From positions 992,001-1,056,000 of the forward strand of contig NZ_CP062946.1 of assembly GCF_014898095.1 (NCBI RefSeq): a DNA stretch of 64,000 nt. Reading direction: 5' to 3'. Below are positions 57,605 to 64,000 of the stretch, one piece after another; within the stretch, counting starts at the first letter, position 1; each line of letters begins with the position of its first letter. The notes under the pieces are model-generated. The model did not search any database, had not been told where the DNA came from, and saw only the letters and a list, made by a program, of their open reading frames with translations. The DNA is from Thalassotalea sp. LPB0316. GTDB taxonomy: Bacteria; Pseudomonadota; Gammaproteobacteria; Enterobacterales; Alteromonadaceae. The position numbers and the translations under genes are program-made.

Positions 57605-58197
57605 TGCGCAAGAGACAATCACAATCTAAATCAACGGGGTTTACTCTGATTGAAGTCATGCTTGTGATTGTCTTAATTGGCATTTTTGTTACCACTGTCC
57701 AATTTAACTTCTTATCTAATAAGCCTGAAAAGCAACTCGAGCAGCAGGCGCAAAAGTTCTACGCCTTGTTCACACTCGCTGCTGAATACGCTTTGCTGAA
57801 CAATATCGAATTGGGCATTCTCTTTACCAAAAATAGTTATCAATTCGTCGGTTTTGACGGCAGCGACTGGGTTGCTATCCCCGAGCAAGAGCAACTGCGC
57901 TTGATTGAGCTACCAGAAGAAATGCAGTTAACACTCAAGCTCGATGATTTGCCGCTTGACGATGGTCCATTGTTATTTGATCCCAAAGCCTTAATGCCAG
58001 AAGAAGATGATTTTCGAGCACAGGAAAAACCACCAACACCTCAGGTTTTTATCTTATCTGGTGGCGATATTAGCCCTTTTGCACTGACCTTTGCTTTTGA
58101 TCCGACTGCCGATATTGATTTTGAGCCATACTACCGTGTAACAGGCTTATACAGTTTACCTATTACGCTTGAGGGGCCATTGACCAATGATGGCTAA
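57604..58197 (+). CDS. gspH: Minor pseudopilin GspH
   Basis: A minor pseudopilin (197 residues) with the cleavage motif TG/FTLIEVMLVIVLIGIF. The rest is a beta-rich globular domain (YALLNNIELGILFTKNSYQFVG). It helps form the tip of the pseudopilus. It overlaps both gspG and gspI. Confidence 0.93.
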   Translation: MRKRQSQSKSTGFTLIEVMLVIVLIGIFVTTVQFNFLSNKPEKQLEQQAQKFYALFTLAAEYALLNNIELGILFTKNSYQFVGFDGSDWVAIPEQEQLRLIELPEEMQLTLKLDDLPLDDGPLLFDPKALMPEEDDFRAQEKPPTPQVFILSGGDISPFALTFAFDPTADIDFEPYYRVTGLYSLPITLEGPLTNDG

Positions 58198-58561
58198 ATC
58201 CTCAGGCTTTACCCTAATCGAAGTGTTATTAGCGATGGCGCTGTTTGCTATTGCCGGCGTTGCCTTGCTAGGTACTGCAGGTAACAGTAGTGGAAATTTG
58301 CTGTATCTACAGCAGAAAACCTATGCTAATTGGGTCGCATCAAACCAATTGACGGAAGCTGTACTCAGTGAGCAATGGCCACCACAAAATAATAAGAAGG
58401 GTAAGCTAGAATTAGCCAAGCGCGATTGGTTTTGGCAACAAAAAGTCTTAAAGACCACGGATAATAATTTACGCGCGATTATTATCGAAGTTCGTTTAAA
58501 AGAAAACGACGAACTACCCAGTGCTAGCATGATGACCTACGTAGCGAAGCCAAGCAAATGA
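58187..58561 (+). CDS. gspI: Minor pseudopilin GspI
   Basis: A minor pseudopilin (124 residues) with the cleavage motif SG/FTLIEVLLAMALFAIAG and family segments NWVASNQLTEAVL and DWFWQQKV. It forms the tip complex with GspJ and GspK. Either of two adjacent ATGs could be the start; GAGGGG lies upstream. It overlaps gspH by 11 bases and gspJ by four. Confidence 0.94.
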   Translation: MMAKSSGFTLIEVLLAMALFAIAGVALLGTAGNSSGNLLYLQQKTYANWVASNQLTEAVLSEQWPPQNNKKGKLELAKRDWFWQQKVLKTTDNNLRAIIIEVRLKENDELPSASMMTYVAKPSK

Positions 58562-59223
58562 AGCTAGCGTATTATCAATCCACAGGTCAAGCACAACGCA
58601 GAGGCCAACGAGGTTTTACTTTACTTGAATTGTTGCTAGCGATGGCAATTTTCGCCTTGGTGAGTTTAGCCGGCTTGTCGGTGTTCGATACCGTGCGCAA
58701 TTCTGATGAACTCACCAAGCGATCATTAAAAGAGTTAAATCAGCTGCAAACACTGTTCTTGTTAATGGAGCGGGATTTTACCCAAATAGCGCGCCGCCAC
58801 GTGCGATTAGATGGCAACGAGTCGAGCGAAAACTTTATTCACACCCAATCGCTGAACTTCGCAAGCCAAACCGATGCGATTGCGTTTGTCCGTCATGGCT
58901 GGACTAACCCAAACCTTGTGATTGCCCGCAGTTCACTGCAGTCGGTCGCTTACCGCGTTGAAAATAGCACGCTTGAGCGTTTGTACTTTAACCATGTCGA
59001 TGCAGTACCGGGTGAAGTGCCTAAAGTTCGTCAGTTACTCAGTGATGTTTCCGACCTGCGGTTTAAGTTTTACTATCAAAACAAATGGCAAGAAAGTGCA
59101 CCTAAAGGCAGTTTACCTAAAGCTATTGAGGTCGAGATTGTTAGTGAACAACTAGGCACTATTAGCCGAAAATTTTTAGTCGCTGGCGATGAGAGCAGCA
59201 CGAGTAGCGGGGAGGATAACTAA
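58558..59223 (+). CDS. gspJ: Minor pseudopilin GspJ
   Basis: A minor pseudopilin (221 residues) with the cleavage motif RG/FTLLELLLAMAIFALVS after a basic leader of about 20 residues, and the conserved LLMERDFTQIARR segment. It forms the tip complex with GspI and GspK. Its ATG overlaps the gspI stop, and its stop overlaps the gspK start by one base. Confidence 0.95.
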   Translation: MKLAYYQSTGQAQRRGQRGFTLLELLLAMAIFALVSLAGLSVFDTVRNSDELTKRSLKELNQLQTLFLLMERDFTQIARRHVRLDGNESSENFIHTQSLNFASQTDAIAFVRHGWTNPNLVIARSSLQSVAYRVENSTLERLYFNHVDAVPGEVPKVRQLLSDVSDLRFKFYYQNKWQESAPKGSLPKAIEVEIVSEQLGTISRKFLVAGDESSTSSGEDN

Positions 59224-60218
59224 TGTCAGCCCCTGCCTTTAAGCGCCAACAAGGTGTCGTGTTAATTTCTGTGTTGTTGATTATCGCGCTGGCGACCATT
59301 GTCGCTAGTCAAATGAGCAATCGCATTATGGGGCAACTTCAAAGGGCATCGAATATCGAGGTTAACCAGCAGGCCTATTGGTATGCGATGGGCGCAGAAG
59401 CATTTGCTAAACGAGTTATTGAAACCGTGGTTGATCAAGATCCTGATTTTATCAACTTGTCGCAAATTTGGGCGCAAGGAGAGACCACTTATCCGGTAGA
59501 CAATGGTCAAATTGTCGGTGAAATTAGTGATCTACAGGCATGCTTTAACTTAAACGCCTTGCGTCCTTTAGCTGATGATAGTGATAATAATGAAAAGTCA
59601 GTCCAGCGTTTGGGGTTTGAGCGCCTATTAGTGAATTTAGCCATGGAAGATGTCGATCAATTTACTGCCGAATATATGGTCGATGCACTGATTGATTGGC
59701 TAGATGAAAACTCGAGTATTGTGAGCGCTGGCGGCGCAGAAGATAATGACTATGCTGGTCGTGAATTTCCATATTTAGCAGCCAATCATTATTTAGCCGA
59801 TATTTCTGAGTTACGCGTTATTGAGCACTTTACGATGTCGGCTATCAATCAATTAAAAGATTATGTCTGCGTATTGCCCAATACTAATTTACACAAGCTC
59901 AATGTGAATACGATTAGCGAAGAACACGCTGTGCTGCTGCAATCATTCTTGGATATTTCATTAGAAGATGCCCAAGAGATCATTAGCGAGCGCGGTGAAT
60001 CAGGTTTTGAAAAAATTGATGATGTGTTAGCGTTGCAGGTACTAACTAACGCAAAGTTAACAAGCCAAGAGAAAGAGCAACTCACGGTCGATAGTGATTA
60101 CTTTCAATTATCTAGTCGTGCCAGTTTTAATAATAGCTTCTTTACGTTAGTGTCTACCTTAAAAGTTGAAAACAATAAACGGGTCGATGTGATACGAAGA
60201 AGTGTAGGGAAAAATTAA
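59223..60218 (+). CDS. gspK: Minor pseudopilin GspK
   Basis: The large tip pseudopilin (331 residues). The leader is QQG/VVLISVLLIIALATIVA; position 5 is not glutamate, the normal state for GspK, which caps the pseudopilus. The large alpha-domain insertion contains LQACFNLNALRP and DALIDWLDEN, typical of the family. Confidence 0.95.
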   Translation: MSAPAFKRQQGVVLISVLLIIALATIVASQMSNRIMGQLQRASNIEVNQQAYWYAMGAEAFAKRVIETVVDQDPDFINLSQIWAQGETTYPVDNGQIVGEISDLQACFNLNALRPLADDSDNNEKSVQRLGFERLLVNLAMEDVDQFTAEYMVDALIDWLDENSSIVSAGGAEDNDYAGREFPYLAANHYLADISELRVIEHFTMSAINQLKDYVCVLPNTNLHKLNVNTISEEHAVLLQSFLDISLEDAQEIISERGESGFEKIDDVLALQVLTNAKLTSQEKEQLTVDSDYFQLSSRASFNNSFFTLVSTLKVENNKRVDVIRRSVGKN

Positions 60219-60220
60219 TA

Positions 60221-61432
60221 GTGGAAACCTTATATATCAGATTGGGGAGTCAGGTACAGGACTCGATATCTTGGTTGGTTTACTCAACCCGTGAACAAGC
60301 CATTATTGCCAGTGGCGAACTGCCAGATGCCAATGCTTTGCATGAACTATCACCTAAAGCAGCCGAGCGCAAAGTGGTGGTTTTTGTCAACGCAAGTGAT
60401 GTCAGTTTGCACGCGCTTAAAGTACCAGCAAAATCACAAAGAGCTATGCACCAAGCTGCGCCATATATGGTTGAAGAGTTATTAGCACAAGACGTTGAAA
60501 CCATGTTTTTTGCTTATGGTCAGTTGCCTGACGATGCAGCGGGACACAATTGTTATCTCGCCGGTGTTGCTCGCAGCCAAATGGCGCTTTGGCAAACTTG
60601 GTTATCTGCGGCAGAAATCACTACTGATACTATGATACCCGACGCCCTTGCCTTACCTTTTGAGCAAGACAAGTGGAGCTTGATCAGCATTGGCGAACAA
60701 GTGTTAATTAAACAAAGCGCTTGGCAGGCAATGACACTAGATCAGCAAACTTTTGATCACGCTTTAAGCCTATGGCAGCAAGATGAGAGTTTAACGCTAG
60801 CAACTTATTCACCGTTTGCTTTTACCGAGCAAGCAACAGCGTGTGCAATTGAGCCTCAGCAAGAGGAGTTACCGTTAGCATTACTAGCTCAACATGCTAA
60901 CCATGCCGCTGTAAACTTATTACAAGGCGAATATCAAGTTAAATTGAAAAAGTCGAATAGCAAGCAGCACTGGTTGATTGCTGCGAGCTTAGCTGGTGTC
61001 GCGCTTATCGCTCACCTTTCGTATACCGCGATCACGTTATACCAAGTACAGCAAGAGCAACAAGCAACTGAGCAAACGATTATTGCGACCTACAAAAAAG
61101 CGTTTCCAGAAGCCAAACGAGTTAGCGTGGCAACCGTTCGTTCACAAATGAATCGCAAATTGGCAGAGCTCGGTGAAGGTGGTCAGGATGCGAGCTTTTT
61201 AAGGTTACTCGATAAAATTGAACCGGCGTTCGCCCGAGTACCTCAAATCAAGCCTGAATCTGTTAAATACGACGGCAAGCGCAACGAGTTGCGATTAACC
61301 GCTGTGGCACAAAATTATCAAGCCTTCGATCAGTTTAAGGCGGCTTTGGAAGCACTTAACTTGGAGGTTGACATTGGTTCTCAAAACAACCAAGGTCAGC
61401 AAGTCGTTGGCTCAATGAGTATTAAGGGATAA
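60221..61432 (+). CDS. gspL: Type II secretion protein GspL
   Basis: A bitopic inner-membrane protein (403 residues). The cytoplasmic actin-like part starts METLYIRLGSQVQDSISWLV and binds GspE. One transmembrane helix (residues about 248-270, LIAASLAGVALIAHL) precedes a periplasmic ferredoxin-like domain. The GTG start gives the family N-terminus; AGGGA lies upstream. Confidence 0.95.
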   Translation: METLYIRLGSQVQDSISWLVYSTREQAIIASGELPDANALHELSPKAAERKVVVFVNASDVSLHALKVPAKSQRAMHQAAPYMVEELLAQDVETMFFAYGQLPDDAAGHNCYLAGVARSQMALWQTWLSAAEITTDTMIPDALALPFEQDKWSLISIGEQVLIKQSAWQAMTLDQQTFDHALSLWQQDESLTLATYSPFAFTEQATACAIEPQQEELPLALLAQHANHAAVNLLQGEYQVKLKKSNSKQHWLIAASLAGVALIAHLSYTAITLYQVQQEQQATEQTIIATYKKAFPEAKRVSVATVRSQMNRKLAELGEGGQDASFLRLLDKIEPAFARVPQIKPESVKYDGKRNELRLTAVAQNYQAFDQFKAALEALNLEVDIGSQNNQGQQVVGSMSIKG

Positions 61433-61434
61433 CG

Positions 61435-61905
61435 ATGAAAGAAAAATGGCAGGCACTACAGCCTCGGGAGCAACAATTAGTTGCCTTAATGACGATCGTT
61501 ATGGCGATATTTTTATTTGTCACATTAATTTGGCAACCATTGCACAACAATTTAGCACAGAGCCAACAGAAGTTATCTCGTCAACAAGAGTTACTGGTGT
61601 GGCTACAAGATAAAACGGCACTTTATCAGCAAAGTATTGGACAAAGTAGCAATCGCCCTTCAACCGGCAGTTTATCGAGTATTACAAACCGCAGCGCGGC
61701 AAAGTTTCAAATTACCATAACGCGAATCCAACCAACAGGTGATGATTTACAAGTATGGATAGATGAAGTGAGCTTTGACAGTTTAATGGATTGGTTAGCT
61801 ACGTTGTCGGCTTCTGAAGGTATCCGTGTCAAAGGCATAGACCTTGCCAATAGTGATACCAGTGGTGTTGTTAAAGTGCGCAGATTACAATTAGGGAAGC
61901 GTTAA
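61435..61905 (+). CDS. gspM: Type II secretion protein GspM
   Basis: The small bitopic partner of GspL (156 residues): MKEKWQALQPREQQL, one transmembrane helix (about residues 17-37) and a periplasmic ferredoxin-like domain (WLATLSASEGIRVKGIDL). It begins two bases after gspL ends. Confidence 0.94.
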   Translation: MKEKWQALQPREQQLVALMTIVMAIFLFVTLIWQPLHNNLAQSQQKLSRQQELLVWLQDKTALYQQSIGQSSNRPSTGSLSSITNRSAAKFQITITRIQPTGDDLQVWIDEVSFDSLMDWLATLSASEGIRVKGIDLANSDTSGVVKVRRLQLGKR

Positions 61906-61910
61906 CAGAG

Positions 61911-62654
61911 ATGAAAAAGTGGTTGGGATTTAGTCTTATTTTTATTGTTTGTTATCTTGCTTTCCTGTTAGCTACAGCACCGGCGAGTTTGATTTTAAAT
62001 CAGGTGAAGTTACCCAGTAATGTGGTTATTCAAGGGGTCTCTGGCTCGATTTGGCACGCGAAAGCGAAAACGGTTTACGCGCAAAATGTGGTGATTCATC
62101 AAGTGAGTGCCAAACTTGATTGGCTTTCACTATTGAGTTTTAATCCGCGTCTTAATGTCAGTTTTGGCGACGACTTATTACCCGGCCCCGAAGGCTACTT
62201 AACGATGACTATGCAAGGTGGTTTGCTTCATATCGATAATGCCAACGCGATGTTATCGGCAGATATTATCGCACAGCAACTGCCTTTGCCGATTCCGATG
62301 ACGGCTCAAGGTATCGTTGAATTAGATATCGTTAATTATCAGCAGGGTGCACCATTGTGCCAAGCACTCACGGGCCAAGTGACTTGGCGTCAAGCAAAAA
62401 TCAATGCCTTAGATGAAAACGTTACCTTAGGTCGCATCAATGGTGACTTGAGATGTGATCAAGGTGCAATCGCGTTAGAGATCAAGCCAGATAATCAACT
62501 GGGGCTGTCATATAACGCTTTTGTTGGTGCAAACTTAAAAGTATCGGGCAATGGTTATTTGCAACCGGGTGATAACTTTCCAGCACAATTGCGCGGTGTT
62601 TTACCTTTCTTAGGTTCGCCAGATCGCCAAGGTCGCTATCGTTTAAGGCTGTAG
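61911..62654 (+). CDS. gspN: Type II secretion protein GspN
   Basis: An inner-membrane-anchored protein (247 residues) with an N-terminal helix (LGFSLIFIVCYLAFLLATAP) and a beta-rich periplasmic part (VVIQGVSGSIWHAKAK). GspN is present only in some type II systems and is often dispensable. It ends one base from the stop of the convergent yrfG. Confidence 0.92.
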   Translation: MKKWLGFSLIFIVCYLAFLLATAPASLILNQVKLPSNVVIQGVSGSIWHAKAKTVYAQNVVIHQVSAKLDWLSLLSFNPRLNVSFGDDLLPGPEGYLTMTMQGGLLHIDNANAMLSADIIAQQLPLPIPMTAQGIVELDIVNYQQGAPLCQALTGQVTWRQAKINALDENVTLGRINGDLRCDQGAIALEIKPDNQLGLSYNAFVGANLKVSGNGYLQPGDNFPAQLRGVLPFLGSPDRQGRYRLRL

Positions 62655-62655
62655 C

Positions 62656-63330
62656 TTAAGATACGGGATTAGCGTTCACCTGATCTAATAATACTGAAAA
62701 ATCATCAATAGCCGGAAACTGACTAATCTTCCGGCTATTTTTTTTGCTATCAGGATTGGCAACCGCGAGTAAATGCTTAATACCAAAGGTTTTGGCAGAG
62801 CGAAGGATCTCGAGGTTGTCATCGACAAATAAAGTACTCTCGCAATCAAATGGTTGCTTTGCTTGCAATCTTTGCCACAAGACTTGTTGCTCTTTGGTCG
62901 CGCCAAAATCGTGAGTTGAATAAAGCTTATCAAAATAGCGATCAAGCGACGTGCGTTCAATTTTTAACGACAGGCTTTGGGGATGAGCATTGGTCACTAA
63001 AATGACTTCGCGACCAGTATTTCGCAAGCTAGTAAGAAAGTCGTGAGCATCGTCACGCAATTGAATTAAGTGCTGTACTTCGCGTTTGAGTTCGGTAATC
63101 GGCAATTGCGTTTGTTCAGCCCAGTAGTCTAAGCAATACCAAGCGATAGTCCCCGATACTTGCTCATAGTGAGCGGTTAATTCAGTTTGGGCTTGTTCAA
63201 AGGAAATCTGCTTTTGCTCGGCATAGCGTTTGGGTAAATGTTCTAGCCAAAAATGATTGTCATAATGCAAATCGAGTATTGTGCCATCCATATCGAGTAA
63301 CACAGTTTTGATTTCTGACCATTCAAGCAT
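62656..63330 (-). CDS. yrfG: GMP/IMP nucleotidase YrfG (HAD superfamily)
   Basis: A soluble HAD phosphatase of 224 residues, of the YrfG family that dephosphorylates purine mononucleotides. Motif I is LLDMDGTILDLHYDNHFW with the nucleophile in DMD, motif II is VTNAH and motif IV is TLFVDDNLEIL. I chose the ATG giving MLEWSEIK, preceded by TAGGA at good spacing; a TTG 21 bases upstream would place that site inside the gene. Its 3' coding end contains a strong terminator for the opposite strand. Confidence 0.92.
   Translation of the reverse strand: MLEWSEIKTVLLDMDGTILDLHYDNHFWLEHLPKRYAEQKQISFEQAQTELTAHYEQVSGTIAWYCLDYWAEQTQLPITELKREVQHLIQLRDDAHDFLTSLRNTGREVILVTNAHPQSLSLKIERTSLDRYFDKLYSTHDFGATKEQQVLWQRLQAKQPFDCESTLFVDDNLEILRSAKTFGIKHLLAVANPDSKKNSRKISQFPAIDDFSVLLDQVNANPVS
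62707..62745 (+). terminator. Intrinsic terminator of the gsp operon inside yrfG
   Basis: AATAGCCGGAA and TTCCGGCTATT form a perfect 11-bp stem with an 11-base loop, followed by eight T residues on the plus strand. It lies about 50 bases after the gspN stop, within the last codons of the convergent yrfG. Confidence 0.88.
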
Positions 63331-63428
63331 AGATTTATTCCTAAAAAACAATTTATGATAGACATTATATCGAACATGTTCATTGAGTGTGGCATATTCT
63401 TATAAGAACAGATCATTAGCTGGATGTT

Positions 63429-63989
63429 ATGACGAAAAATAAAACACTGCCAACCATTACCGATACCGAACAACTTGTGCAAACACGGTTTTTCGCTGTT
63501 GAGCAACTCGCTCTGACTTTTTCTAATGGCGAGAAACGCCTTTATGAGCGAATGAAAGGGGGTGGCCGAGGTGCAGTTATGGTTGTGCCTTTTAAAGATC
63601 CTGAAACCGTTTATCTCGTTAGAGAGTATTGTGCAGGTACCCATAGCTATGAGCTAGGTTTTCCAAAAGGATTGATCGATCCGGGCGAGCTCGCTGAAGA
63701 ATCGGCAAACCGAGAACTCAAAGAAGAAATTGGTTATGGTGCTAAAGCATTTGAACATATCCAGCAGGTCATGTTAGCGCCGGCATTTTTTAACGCTAAA
63801 ATGGATATATTTATTGCCAATCAGCTTTATCCGGAGCAGTTAGTTGGCGATGAACCAGAGCCTTTAGAGTTAGTCGAGTGGCCGATTGCTGATTACCACG
63901 CTTTATTGGCACAACCCGATTTTAACGAAGCCAGAAGTATAGCCGCACTAATGCTCGTCGTTGATCGGCTAAGGGGGGCTAATGAGTAA
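63429..63989 (+). CDS. nudE: ADP-compounds hydrolase NudE
   Basis: A Nudix hydrolase (186 residues) acting on ADP-ribose, Ap3A and NADH-like substrates. The complete Nudix box is visible: GLIDPGELAEESANRELKEE followed by IGYG, near residues 80-105. The N-terminal VQTRFFAVEQLALTFSNGEK and VYLVREYCAG are typical of NudE. It is divergent from yrfG, and its end overlaps the next gene. Confidence 0.94.
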   Translation: MTKNKTLPTITDTEQLVQTRFFAVEQLALTFSNGEKRLYERMKGGGRGAVMVVPFKDPETVYLVREYCAGTHSYELGFPKGLIDPGELAEESANRELKEEIGYGAKAFEHIQQVMLAPAFFNAKMDIFIANQLYPEQLVGDEPEPLELVEWPIADYHALLAQPDFNEARSIAALMLVVDRLRGANE

Positions 63990-64000
63990 CGAAAAATACC
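63982..64000 (+). CDS. Start of a downstream gene, probably cysQ
   Basis: ATG within the nudE stop region opens MSNEKY to the window edge. The overlap with nudE (ATGAGTAA) suggests coupling. In related genomes cysQ (3'(2'),5'-bisphosphate nucleotidase) follows nudE; the assignment rests on that synteny alone. Confidence 0.4.

Noticed and set aside
62656..63351. Longer YrfG from a TTG upstream
   Set aside because: The TTG frame would contain the AGGA site that clearly serves the ATG at 63330.
1..64000. CRISPR arrays, tRNA or rRNA genes, prophage or transposase genes
   Set aside because: No regularly spaced repeats, cloverleaf-like or rRNA-like stretches, and no transposase or integrase reading frames were seen by eye; only the MITE-like element suggests mobility.

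Overview
The window looks like a chromosomal segment of a marine gammaproteobacterium of the order Alteromonadales, most likely Colwelliaceae (Colwellia/Thalassotalea type). This rests on the AT-leaning composition, on the arg cluster with an ArgH carrying a C-terminal acetyltransferase domain, and on housekeeping neighbourhoods typical of the class: mrcA divergent from pilMNOPQ, then aroK-aroB-damX-dam; ompR-envZ next to pckA and hslO-hslR; gspC to gspN followed by yrfG, nudE and cysQ. No lineage search could be run, so the placement is an inference.

Layout. 1-1.3 kb: the 3' part of an unrecognised coiled-coil protein. 1.7-9.0 kb: arginine operon argC-B-F-G-H(A)-argA, with ArgR-box-like sites upstream. 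9.0-9.2 kb: a palindromic MITE-like element between two convergent operons. 9.2-14.0 kb, minus strand: a four-gene operon that reads as a complete glucosylglycerate cycle. The synthase GpgS and a phosphatase make the solute from 3-phosphoglycerate; a GH13 phosphorylase and a glycerate kinase return it to glucose-1-phosphate and phosphoglycerate. 14.1-21.7 kb: PBP1A divergent from the type IV pilus assembly operon pilMNOPQ. 22.0-25.9 kb: aroK, aroB, damX, dam, with a small DUF2970 gene convergent to dam.

26-28 kb: a PEP-CTERM-type secreted protein and an unknown exported protein. 28.2-38.8 kb: a surface-glycan locus. One arm (minus strand) holds an initiating sugar transferase, a DegT/PglE-type aminotransferase and a membrane-bound WbpM/PglF-type dehydratase. 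The other arm (plus strand) holds an acetyltransferase, three GT4-like glycosyltransferases, a polymerase/ligase and a flippase. 38.8-45.7 kb: an accessory stretch with an AzlCD-type amino-acid exporter, a SYLF-domain lipoprotein, a small exported protein, a frameshifted gene remnant, and an AT-rich pair made of a DUF3857/transglutaminase-like protein and a Sel1-repeat lipoprotein rich in CX7C motifs.

45.7-51.1 kb: ompR-envZ, pckA, hslR-hslO, separated by clear intrinsic terminators. 51.2-62.7 kb: a full type II secretion operon gspC to gspN; the prepilin peptidase is not here. Its probable terminator lies inside the 3' end of the convergent yrfG gene. The window closes with nudE and the first codons of a gene that is probably cysQ.

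I saw no rRNA, tRNA, CRISPR array, complete insertion sequence or prophage. The most notable candidates are the compact glucosylglycerate synthesis-and-recovery operon, the palindromic MITE-like element, the terminator embedded in yrfG, and the DUF3857/Sel1 pair.
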